A DNA stretch of 64,000 bases from Ophiobolus disseminans (Eukaryota; Ascomycota; Dothideomycetes; Pleosporales; Phaeosphaeriaceae). This document shows positions 34,201 to 45,000 of this stretch, in pieces. The notes under the pieces were generated by a model. The model had not been told where the DNA came from. It saw only the letters and a list, made by a program, of their open reading frames with translations, and searched no databases. A program made the translations under genes and the position numbers. The DNA is taken from positions 374,154-438,153 of the forward strand of contig MU006227.1 of the NCBI GenBank assembly GCA_010093685.1. The letters are read 5' to 3'. Within the stretch, counting starts at the first letter, position 1. Each line of letters opens with the position of its first letter.

Positions 34201-35439
34201 CGGCTGCTTTGCGCTCGTCGCCACCTTGACTATCGTATGCTTCCTCGCAGAGATCAAGCGCGTAGCCTGCGGTTGCGAGGCGTTTGACGGCACCCTCACG
34301 CTTGAGATTCGAGCTGGCCATGCTGACACCAGCCACGTAGCCTTCCGGTAAACTCCAAGGTGGTAGGTCGTCTTCGGGAACGTGTATCAGTAGCCACTCG
34401 AGTATCTCCTCGCGATCTTTGCAAATCTCTGCAGCTTCTTCGACGTGACTCTGTCGGAAACCAAGTTCAGTGATCTCATTGACAAGCCGGGCTTTCACCG
34501 ATGGCGCAAGTTCGATGTCGTTCGGGTTCCAGACAGCGTCTCGACGAATGAGGTGCTCCGCTGCCTTTCGCGTCTTCTTTCCTAGCTCAATCTTGGGCAC
34601 CCGCTCCCATCCTTTCATGATGCTTCTGCCGCTTGAGGATCCCTTGGAGCTTGGCATAGCCGCGCCAGGTTGGAGGTTGTGCGCTTTCTGAGCCTCGTCG
34701 CGCTCTTTTTGCTTCTTGTCTCGCGCCTTTGCCGCAGCTTCACGTGCCTTTTCTCGTTCAGTGAATCCAAAGAATGGGTCCGCCTCATACATCCAGCCTT
34801 TCCCCTCCGCTTCGTCCCTCTTCTTGAGATTGGCAAACTCGCCTTTCCAGAGGTCTTTGTAGGTTGGAGGCAGCATGGTGTGTAGGTTCTTCCCGCTGGC
34901 GACACGAAACAGCGCATAGGTAGCGGCGAAGTTGCGTGCCTCTACCGCGGTCGGCTGGTGTGCCTGTTCTTCGAGTTCGGCTGGTATCTTGATTGGTGGG
35001 AGGGTCGCAGTTTCTCGAGTCTTCTGGTTGAGTTTGGACAAGACCACCGAGTAGGCGAAGTGCTGATCGCCGTCTTTGCGCTGTAAAGGTCAGCTAACAA
35101 TCTTCATGACTGCTATTGCATACGCACTATCCGATAGTCGGGCTTGCTCCACTGTTGCTTCTGGCAATGTTCCGAGAAAAGGTTCACGGGCAGTTTGCCG
35201 GTCCACGAGGCTCCGGCGATCAGCGTCCTGGTATCTGGCTTCTTGGGGCCCTCTTCAGTCTGCCCTACCGGGGCTTTGCCTTTGCCTTTTGCATCGCCTG
35301 GCTCGGTTCCGGCAGCCGAGCTTTCGCCCTTCTTCTTTTTGCTTTTGCCATCGCCGAAGACGATATAGCTGGTATCTTCTTCAGGTGGCACCGTCTTCTT
35401 CGCAGGCTTCCCGCGCGGCGCATGTGCGTTCTTCACCAT
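31241..35439 (-). CDS. DEAH/RHA-type RNA helicase (DHX29/DHX57, fission yeast Ucp12 type)
   Basis: Exons on the minus strand are 35439-35128 and 35080-31241, giving 1383 aa across a 47-nt intron. A charged N-terminus is followed by a UBA-like helix set at about residues 304-345 (NEITELGFRQSHVEEAAEIC). An RWD-like domain follows at about 440-540 (MSSLEAIYDKLF). The helicase core has GETGSGKST (about 629), TQPRRISA, DEVHERS (about 741), SATLD, then the C-terminal lobe with NVAETSITIEDI and QRRGRAGRVRAG. HA2/winged-helix and OB-fold regions end the protein. UBA, RWD and DExH together define the DHX57/Ucp12 branch (YLR419W in yeast), linked to ribosome or RNA remodelling. All ATPase motifs are intact. 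Confidence 0.94.
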
Positions 35440-35930
35440 GGCTAGGTGGCTTCCGAGTCCTAGAGATGCTTGAGAGATAATTCCAAGGAGTGACCTTTGG
35501 CTCGGAACAAATTTCTGTGAGGATGGTGCTTGTTTGTGGGAGGGAAAGGGCGCAGTGCCTACTCGAAGGGCTCAGCCGCCTGGCAGGGTGATTTTCACGG
35601 TTGCAGCACCACCAGTAATAGAAGATCGAAGGTTGTCCGTGCTGTTCGCCATTTTTCTGAGAGGATTATCGTAAGAGACGCGATCTCGAGCACGGCGTAA
35701 TTCCGAAGAAACGAGCTTGGCGGCGTTGCAGCCGAATGTGGGGTGGAGCAGGGACCAGGGTGCACCAGGCGCGTCATCTTTCCGAGGTGAAGCTGCGACA
35801 ACACACCGCGACTACATATCCCCGTAACCCAAATTCAGTGAAAGGTACATTTGGCCAGCAGAAGATTCACCGCTCTATTTCACCCGGCATGACATGACCT
35901 AACGAGGTCGTCATAGACGAGCACGCAATC
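35440..35930. other. Divergent promoter of the helicase and aprataxin genes
   Basis: 491 bp separate the two ATGs. No coding frame is supported; a minus frame at 35595-35804 has no features. Confidence 0.5.
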
Positions 35931-36866
35931 ATGCCTCCCAGCAATCACTCCCTTGAGCAAACGCATGAAGAGGTCACAGTCGCGAACACTCCAGTGAAGC
36001 CCCCTGGCAATTCAAATAATGACCCGACCAAGAAACGCCTAAACGCTTGTACGCCGCACCCTCAAGACTCTCAACAACCACACCCAAGCAAGACCTAAAC
36101 TCACCCTGCAGTCGCAGAACTCATGTCTACCAAGAAGTCCAAACCCGCCCCCACCGCCCTCGAGAAGCCCAAGCTCCGAATCCACGGACGCGATGAGCTG
36201 GGCGTATACATCCACTCCCCCGAGACTAACCCCGAAGGCCGCATCGTCTCATACGACGACGACTTCGTAGTCATCCGCGACAAATACCCAAAAGCAAGCG
36301 TGCACCTGCTGCTCATACCGCGCGCGCCAGAACGCTGGTTCCGGCACCCTTTACAAGAACTTTCCAACGACGCAGTCTTCCTGGCCGACGTCCGTATACG
36401 TATTGCGCGCCTGAAGAAACTCGCTGCAGCGGATCTGCGCCGCCAATTCGGACACCTGAGCGCCGCAGATGCACCATATCAAGCCACGCTCGAGGACCTC
36501 ATGGCCGCCCCTGATCCGCCGACTGAAGAACAACTCGCCGCCCTCCCGCCCGGGCGCGACTGGGAAGCCGATATCATTGCTGGCGTACATACACATCCGA
36601 GCATGAACCATCTGCATATACATGTTATTAGTCGGGACTCGCATTCGGAGTGTATGAAGCACAAGAAGCATTACTTGAGCTTTCATACAAATTTCATGGT
36701 ACAGATGGAGGAATTTCCCTTGCAAGAAGGAAGTAAGCGGTTTCATCCGGGGAATTGGCCGAATTGGGACATGAAGTGTTGGCGGTGTGGGGAGAATTTC
36801 GAGAACAAGTTCAAGAAATTGGAGGACCATCTGGAGGGAGAGTTTGCAGAGTGGGTTAAGGAGTAG
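35931..36866 (+). CDS. hnt3: Aprataxin-like DNA deadenylase (Hnt3)
   Basis: Aprataxin removes AMP from 5' DNA ends left by abortive ligation, in nuclear single-strand break repair. Exons 35931-36048 and 36112-36866 give 290 aa; the 63-nt intron joins into KKRLNAFAELMSTKK, the usual lead-in to the catalytic domain. The HIT domain contains DKYPKASVHLLLIPR and the catalytic histidine triad HPSMNHLHIHVISRD at about residues 200-214. The C-terminal zinc finger (CWRCGENFENKFKKLEDHLE) is the C2HE type of fungal Hnt3. No FHA domain precedes it, as expected outside animals. All key residues are present. Confidence 0.95.
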
Positions 36867-37299
36867 GGTATGGAGTGCATCGACCTGCGCGGTGTTGTGA
36901 GATGTGAGGCATGGTTGGCATGGACAGGATGCTCTCTCCCGCCAGTGGGGATATGCGAACCAGCGACCGACACTCAACGCTAAACCGCAGTATATGAAAA
37001 GGTGTTGTAGCATCAAGTAGACTGCAGGTCCAGCTATTGTACGAATGGCTCCAATCTAAAGCACATGGGATTGAAATGTAATGTCCAAAGACTTCTTGCA
37101 TTCAAAATGCCAAATTTTGCTACGCTATCCAGCTTTTGTAATGTGAGCTACTTTCCAATGCTCACAAAAATACTCTACTCTTCTGCCCTAATCTACGACC
37201 AACAAGCCCAGTGTCTCCTGTGCCCACCACTTTCCCACGAATATAAATGCCTCCTGACATGTCCTGACTCAAGTATCACAAAAACGTGTCTCGACTCGT
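36867..37299. other. Convergent 3' region
   Basis: This holds the 3' ends of hnt3 and irc22. No coding frame is supported. Confidence 0.5.
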
Positions 37300-38281
37300 C
37301 TAAGCCTTCGGCTTCACCTTGGGAGTACCGCTGCGAATGCGCTTCGCCTCGGGGCGCTGCAGATGAGAGGCGGGGATCCAGCTCTCGTCGTACGCCTTGG
37401 CGCCGGACGTGACAGCCGGGCCGTCGGCGCCAACAACGCTGACCTGGTCGGCGGGGTCGACCTTCTTGGTGCCGAGGGAAGACTTCTTCGCGCGCTCGCC
37501 GCCCTTGCCACGGCCCTTCTTCTGGGGGAAGAAGGTGGTGATCCAGGTGTTGTAGACGAAGTAGATGGTTCCACCAAAGACGCCGAGGAGGACAAGGTAG
37601 AGGAAGATGCTGATCAGCCTATTAGCGCGTGACACGGGGAGGGTGGTGGTCTGAAATGAGAGAGACAGGGGTATCTGCAGAGCCACCATTTGCAGTATTT
37701 GAGGTTTCGGGAAGCTGCCTACATTTGCGGGTCGAAGAAGCTGGTAGCCGCTTCCACAACGCTGACAGTCTCGTTGTAGACTGGGACCGTGATGAGGTTG
37801 TTCTTGCTGTCTTTCAAGACGGTCACGAGCTGCAGGCGCAGATTGCGAGGGTGCATGTCGGTGGTAAAAGTGTAGGGAACCGTCTCCTCCGCGCCGGCCG
37901 GGATCTCGATGGAGTACTTCTGCCTAGTGAGGTTTCGCACGATGCGAGACTCCCCACCCTGCTCCTCAATCAGGGATCCGCCGACAACGGAGACGCCAAT
38001 CGGAGTAGGCTCATTGTTGCTGATAGAGAGACGGGCTTCAGTGGCATGGCCGTTGATGAGCTTCACGCCGAAGATCTCAGACTGAGGGAACGACACAGAG
38101 ACCTTGACGTTCAGATTTGGCGTTTGTGGCTCCTCCGACACCTTCTCGACCTGCACACACAATGGTCAGCACGCTGATGTCATGCCTCGTTAGTAGCGCA
38201 GAAGCTCACCTCGATGGCAGCAAAGGCATTGAGGGCGGATAGGGAGAGCAGCAGCAGCGACGAGAGCTTCCAGGCGACCAT
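37300..38281 (-). CDS. irc22: Irc22 / TRAP-alpha-like ER membrane protein
   Basis: Exons on the minus strand are 38281-38210, 38150-37723 and 37618-37300, giving 272 aa with introns of 59 and 104 nt. The signal peptide is MVAWKLSSLLLLSLSALNAF. A lumenal beta-sandwich follows, with VSVSFPQSEIFGVKLINGHA, NNEPTPIGV, IEIPAGAEETVPYTF, MHPRNLRLQL and ETVSVVEAATSFFDPQ. One membrane span comes next (LISIFLYLVLLGVFGGTIYF), then a basic cytosolic tail ending in SWIPASHLQRPEAKRIRSG. These blocks define the fungal Irc22 family, the counterpart of the translocon-associated protein alpha subunit. The name comes from a yeast recombination screen; the ER location is the safer functional statement. Confidence 0.93.
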
Positions 38282-38984
38282 GGTGGATGCGACAGGGACA
38301 ATTGAGATGGAATGCGGACGGTGTGGGAGAGCAACGGGGTAAACCGACGGAACGTGGCTTCTGGAGCTGCTGCTAGCCGTGACGTCCGGGCGCAGCTTCT
38401 GTCTTGGCGGCAACGACGATGCAGCCCGTTCGCGGCAAGGCGAGGCGAAGCGACCATTTCCATATCGAGCACCGGCCCACCAATCACCGCCGGTCACTGC
38501 CGCTGCATACACGCGCCGCCTACACAGCACTGCTCGCCGCACACACGAAACGCAGCGACGCATGGTCGCCAGCATCTAATAGCATCTGTACGAGTGTTTG
38601 CTCTGATCCCGACTGACTTGCACTGCACACCGCCCAGCTTGAAGCGTTTTCCCCACGGGACTGCGCAGGCATCGCGGCTTCCCGCCTTGCCCATGGTTGC
38701 ACAGACTAACCCATCACTGTGTCTCTCCTCTCCACTGACAAACGAATGGAATAAGAGCTCACGTTCACCCCTCCGCAGTTGCCTGGTCGTGCTTTCCTCC
38801 GTCACCTCACTAACCGCGGAAACTCTCTCGGCTACTGCCCTAAAACTTTTGCTCTCCCACAGACGCCGCACCACCATCACATCGCTGTCTAACCATTTCA
38901 TCATACTGACCACGGGCGAACACCCTGCGGATCGCTTCAGCCCACGCTATCGCTCGAACAAGTCTTTTATAAACGGGGTCCAAA
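38282..38984. other. Divergent promoter of irc22 and the CCCH gene
   Basis: 703 bp separate the two ATGs. A plus frame (38312-39061, 249 codons from a non-ATG start) and several others are open by chance in GC-rich sequence; they are low complexity and motif-free. Confidence 0.5.
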
Positions 38985-40819
38985 ATGGGCTCCATTCACG
39001 GATTCAACTTATCTCTCACCAGCACGCCCGACCGCAACACGGGCTCAGTCGCAGAGCCTGAGTCCGAGATCGCTTCTTTCAATAGGCGCAACAACCAGTT
39101 CCAGCAATTCGACCTCGAGAGGAACAGGTTCGTTGATGTGAGCACAAGCCGTACTGCAACCTATCACTGACAACACTGACACCCCCCAGGAGCTACTGTT
39201 GCGTCTCGAAGTCTTGACCCAGGAGCGTGAAAACGCGGCCGCCCAGCGTCAACAGGATGTTGAGTTTATCCAGTCCTGGCGCACCCAGAAGGCGAAGTAT
39301 GAGGAGTGGTACAACAGTGCGCGCCGCCAATTGTCTGACAATCAATTTATCATGGTCCTCATTGACGGCGACGGCATGATTGTGAGTCCGCGGATACATC
39401 CAGCCCTCCGCATCAGCACTGACAAGGTAGTTTACCGACGACTTTGTCGAGCGAGGCGAGATGGGTGGCCGCCAGGCAGCCTCTCAGCTATACACTGCCG
39501 TTAAGAAGTACATCGAGACCGAATGCGTCGCAGTTCAACCAGGAGCTCGCATCGTGTGCCGCATGTACGCCAACGTCCGCGGCCTCGGCGACGTGCTGGT
39601 CCGCAAGGGGGTCATCGAGGATATCAGCGTCTTTGAGGACTTTGTTCGGGGCTTTACCCGCGGAAAGGCGCTTTTCGACTTTGTAGACGTCGGTGCAGGT
39701 ACGCCGTCCTTTTACCAGCTCTATATGAGGCTTTGCTGACACCCTATAGGCAAAGACAGGGCCGATGAGAAGATCATTGGTAAGATCCCCAAGCAAGAGC
39801 CTGTATGGCTTGGCTTGCGAACGCCATGCTCAATCACCTCCGAGTCCATTCAGCCCCGACTAACCGTCACAGAATTGTTCAAACTGTTCTCACGAGACGT
39901 ACACTGTACCCGTCTTTTGTTCGGTTGCTCCCATGATAATGGCTACGCCCGAACCCTAGAGGAGTGCTCTGACGTCCCCGAGGTCGTGACCAAGACGGTA
40001 CTGCTCGAGGGAGTTCCATTTGAGAAAGAGCTCGTCTCGCTACCATACAGCACCGTAAAATTTCCTGGCATTTTCCGCGAGGCCAAAATCGTCCTGCAGG
40101 GCGCCGCGAATCCATACAGCTTTGGCTTACCAATGACGCCAACTGACACGTCAACGCATACCCTGAAGAACTATAACATACTATCGGGCATGCCTTCTCG
40201 GTTCCCGGCGCCTGCGCGGCCATCCGGGATTATGGACAGCCCCCTGCCTTCCAGGGCAATGCTAGCAAAGACCACCATATCGCGTACACCTTCAAGCTCC
40301 ACTATCGCTTCAGATGGATTTCTGCCTGCTCTCAAGCCCCAAAGCAGCTGGGCAGCCAAAGCTGCAGCTCCGCCGCCTCCAGTCACTGAGATGCCTGTAT
40401 ACCATACGCCCGTTCGAGAGGAATTAATCGCCCGTAACCGAGCCGGCCAGCGTATCGACCCTCCGTGCAGGAGCTACGACAAGGCCGAGGTTGACCGTGT
40501 CAAGAGGCTCAAGCTCTGCAATGTGCACTTCCTTAGGGAGGAGTGCCCCTACGACTCCAGCTGCACCCATCTGCACGCATACAAGGCCACCAAGGATGAG
40601 CTGTCGACCCTGCGTCTGGTAGCGCGCATGGCGCCCTGTTCAAATGGTAGCGGCTGCCAAGACATCAAGTGCATTTATGGCCATCGGTGCCCGGCTCCTC
40701 CGCACCGCACGCACCCAGTCAAAGGCACCAAGAGCTGCATTTTTGGAGAGAGCTGCAAGTTTCCGCCCGAGTTGCATGATATTGACACCAATGTGGTCAA
40801 GATGCTGGTGATTCGCTAG
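38985..40819 (+). CDS. CCCH zinc finger protein with NYN-like central domain
   Basis: Exons 38985-39137, 39190-39381, 39431-39698, 39750-39779 and 39873-40819 give 529 aa. The fourth exon is only 30 nt. A coiled coil at about residues 50-90 (LEVLTQERENAAAQRQQDVE) precedes a domain that starts FIMVLIDGDGMIFTDDFV and continues with VCRMYANVRGLGDVL and LLFGCSHDNGYARTLEE. Acidic residues in this order resemble NYN/PIN-type nucleases, though I cannot confirm catalysis. The C-terminus has a CCCH finger (CNVHFLREECPYDSSCTHLH, C-x8-C-x5-C-x3-H, about residue 430) plus two Cys/His clusters (CSNGSGCQDIKCIYGH, CIFGESCKFPPELH). RNA binding or turnover is the likely role. Confidence 0.9.
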
Positions 40820-42021
40820 GGTTTGGGGCAGTATTGGGCAAGGCGTTATGGATGATACCAGGTAGTCTTTTGTATGTAATGTGTTTGAGTATGAACTGTA
40901 TGGCTTCGATGACGGTTGAGAGTGACGATATGAAATGTCAACTTGGTGTGAGGTTAGACAGGAGTGGCTAACACGGCTAACGTAGGTGGGATGGGGTGCC
41001 TGGGCGAGCGTGGGTGGAGCGTCGGATCACTCGCATGGGCCGAGGTGGGCGATGAGATGGGGTCGTGGAAGTGGATTTGTGGCTCCTGAGCTGCCGATTG
41101 CGAGGTGGGGACATGTCTATTAGCCACTCGCCGGCTGCTTTCTGAGTATGGCCTTTCGACCCCGGTTTTACCAGCGTCGTGCTTCAGCCCCTACTCAACC
41201 ACGTTGCCGATTCGATCCCTCAGAGAGGATCAGCATGATCATGCTTTGCGAACAGCGTCCATAGGCCTAATCATGAGGATCCAGAGCTCGCGGCGATACT
41301 TGAGTCCATGGTGAGCGCGCCTCACAGCTTCTTGGGGCTGGTGCTTGATCAGGAGGCATGCGTAGTGATCCAGCTCTCACTCAACTACATTCGGCGGCTC
41401 AACGTGGTCGAGAGTGTGTGTACTGTCATGGCGCATGATATGCCTTCTCTTACCATCTTCCAAGGATACGCTAAAGCCGGCGTAGTCATTCAGGACTCAT
41501 TCAACCAGGGCATGGTGTCGTAGCTGATGTTCTCAATTTGAATTAGGGCATTTCAATGGAGATTAAAAGATCAACATGGTCTTGGAATACGTTATCCTTC
41601 TTTCCTCCTGATTTCGTCGATGGTGCATGTTCGCTGTTCTGAAGACTGTGTGTCGTGACTTCCTTCACGCTGCAGTGCCCCACTGCGCACGGACGTGGTG
41701 GCGCAGCTCAGCCTCATGCGAGAACAGGCGCTCACACTTCGTCTCTTCTTCACGCATGCGCTGCTTCTCATCACTTTGTCCAATGTTCTTCTTCTTGCCT
41801 CGGTATCTTTAGACGTCGTAGTTTTGTACCGCAATCTCGTGTTGTTGGTCGTCCTTCCTTCCGTTACGACTAGGCTTCAGCCTCCCCCATGCCTTGGAAT
41901 CAGGTATCGTTTCGAATATCGCATTGGGTCACTACTTTGAAAGCGTTTTTCCACGGCGTTCCTTCGCCTCGCCTACCACTGTCGGTTGTCTCAAGTTGGT
42001 GGAATCTGCCCAGGGAGGAAA
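40820..42021. other. Intergenic region of 1.2 kb upstream of the mosaic gene
   Basis: Frames are short (81 codons or fewer), overlap on both strands and show no motifs. The stretch holds the 3' end of the CCCH gene and the promoter of the mosaic gene at 42022. No long terminal repeats or target-site duplications around the mosaic gene were visible by eye. Confidence 0.45.
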
Positions 42022-45000
42022 ATGTCGTCTTTTGATAAAGAGAGGGACGATAAATGGGAGGCATCGCTTGACATGATGGAAGCCCGGATGCGAAGTGATC
42101 AGTATTTTAAGATCTCCGATGATTCTGATAGAATGGGTGATTCCAACCAGCCGCCTTCCAGGCCACCAGAGTGGCAATGGCCTTCGCAGTCGCCTGCCGG
42201 GCAATCAGAGTGGGAATGGCTCACAATGTCCCTAGATGACGACCAGACACAGGAGCGAAAGCCTACGCACGAAGACTCGGCTCACAAATCAGCTCACAAA
42301 TCAACTTTCGAATCAAATTTCGAATCAGCTTTCGAATGGCGCGGAGGGTCCATCCTTATGCCCCCTACGAACCCCAACCACCCGCCTTGCAATACTCTCT
42401 ACGTAGGCAATTTACCCATGGATGCCTCTGAAGAACAGCTGAAGGATGTTTTCTCTAAACAGCAAGGATATAAACGAATCTGTTTCCGGACAAAACAAAG
42501 TGGTCCCATGTGTTTCGTCGAGTTCGAAGACACCAGGCTTGCTAGTAGAGCGCTTCAGGAGCTGAATGGCTATAAAATGCCCACTAGCATGAATGGCGGT
42601 ATTCGAATTAACTTCTCCAAGAACCCTTTGGGTGTACGTACAGGTCAGATTCAGAACAGTGGCAAGAGCCCTCTTTCCGGCATCGCTTCATACAACCAAG
42701 GGCCTTTGTATCATAATCCCCGCCCAGGGTCTCGACCAGACGAAGACGGAAAGATCTTCAGCCCAGGCCAATCTACATCCAGGCTTCACCACCAGGAACC
42801 AACAACTGATCAGCAGTCATCTGACACTGCATTTACAAACGTCCAGACTTCTCAGCAACCACCACCAACGACGTGCACAAACTGTTTCACACAAACGACT
42901 CCGTTTTGGCGCCGAAATGTCGAAGGCCACCCGTTATGTAATGCTTGTGGTCTATTTTTGAAGCTCCACGGTGTGGTGCGTCCGTTATCACTCAAAACAG
43001 ATGTCATCAAGAAGCGGAATAGAGGGAGTGGCAATGCTCCCTCAAGAAAATCTCATACTGCGAATAGCGAAGACTATAATGAACCAAATGCCTTGGAAAT
43101 GAATACCGCGCAAAACGACGCCATGGAAAATCACGCTTTAAGAAAGCCCAAAGGCTCATTGATACCCTCTGGCGATAAGCAAGTAAGTGATGGAGGCCTT
43201 GTGTTCATCGCAGAAAACTCTCTGTCAGAGTTCAAGTCAAAATCTCACATGAATTCGGTGCGAAAGAAGGCCATGGATATCTATGCGAAGAGCCAAAAAG
43301 ACCATATCTCTCCCAAGCATCCGCTCGAAGTAATACCTCGCACGTTTTCAAATCCCAAAGAAGTACAGCAGGTCTCAGTTGTAACACACCAGGACTTGGC
43401 GGAAAGAAGAAGAATACAGAATCGAATAGCACAAAGGAACTATCGCAAGAAACTAAAGCGTAGGCTTGAAGACCTTGCAGGACGCGCATTTTCGGCAGAT
43501 GCTGAGGGTGAGAGTAGCCTTGATGGAAGGCTTCTCATCAAGGACGCAAGCGAAAACGTGGTGGATCCAGAAGTCATTGCATACCAAGGCGCCGAGGAAC
43601 CGGTGACCATCCAGTGTGTCTGTCGCACAGTGACAGATTGTCGCTTCATCATACCGTGCATTACCTGTGGAACCTGGCAGCATATCGGTTGTTACTATGA
43701 GCTTGCCAAAGACGTAGTAGAGGCACATGAATGTGTTCAATGTGTTCCAAGGGAACTGGAGCAACAAGACAGCCAATTCATGGCAAATCCGTTCGATGCT
43801 AGCTGGGATGGAGATACTGCTTCCTCTGCCTTATATTCGCGCAAACGGCCGCGCACAATTGGGGCTGAAAGTTCTATTGACATCAGGAGTGATTGGTCAA
43901 ACAATCTAGATCACCGTAGCGCGTCTACGATGCACCGCACTATTCAGTCCGCCTCCAGCACCACTTACTCAGAGTTAGAGGCTGAAACTCCGACTAAGCA
44001 TGAATTTGGAAACAAGATAGGGACACGATCCCAACTCTTGCCAGCCCACGACTTTGTTGCTCTACCCATTTCCTCTGAAAATGTTGGCCGAGCTACAGGA
44101 GAACACAATAGTTCTAGGCTGGAAGCATCAGATACCGCTACCTCATCTCCAAAAATTGGCTCTTTACACGCCACAGAGAATCACCAATCCGAAATCCTGA
44201 AGATGTTGCCTAAGAATCCAATGGAATGGTTAGGCTATCAGATGTTACCAGAAGGTGGTGGGCTTGACCAATATCTAGAGCAGTGGAACAGTGAGTGGAA
44301 CAGTGACGATGTGATCGCACCCAGTCTACATCGCATTGACTTCGAAGCATCAGTGGGACCAAGAGACGACGCTGTTACGACACGAGAAGATGCCACCTGC
44401 GCCCAAGAGTCTCCCCAGTACACCAATAACTATGCAGCGGAAGACTCGTCACCAGCATCAGGATCGAGACGAAAACCGCGTGTCAAGAGCGAGAAGCGAA
44501 GCCAGTCTATGACTACCTGGTGGGCTGAACGGAAGGCGCGAAAGAAGGAGGAGGATGAGAAGAATGGTACTCCTTCGAAAGCATCAGCGTCAAGGGCAGA
44601 GTCTAGCAACTCTTATGGAGAGAGAACGACGAATCAATGGATCGAGGAGCTTCCAGAAGCTCATTTTCTTCCAGACTGCAAACACGCCCTAGATACGGGT
44701 TCGACTCTGGTCCAAGACTCACTGCCCAAAAGCTGGAGATGGGACGTTGAGTACCAAACAGGCTGCTGGACTTGTACTCCACTTGAAATAGAAACCCCAG
44801 AGCAATTTCCATTGACCATAGCTGGCGCCCCTGTCGTCCTTCCCGTGGAGTACCAGTGGCCTCCGATGGGAGGCGTCAATCCACCACCGGATCCGCGACC
44901 ATCAGCACCAATCGATTGCAAAGCCGCGGTCCCATTAGAAGTAGTTCGAGATATATTCCTGACGTTTGAGGGTAGTCTGGGCTTTTACCTGTTGATTAAT

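Noticed and set aside
38312..39061. 249-codon plus-strand frame across the irc22/CCCH promoter
   Set aside because: Non-ATG start, low complexity, and it overlaps the first exon of the CCCH gene in another phase.
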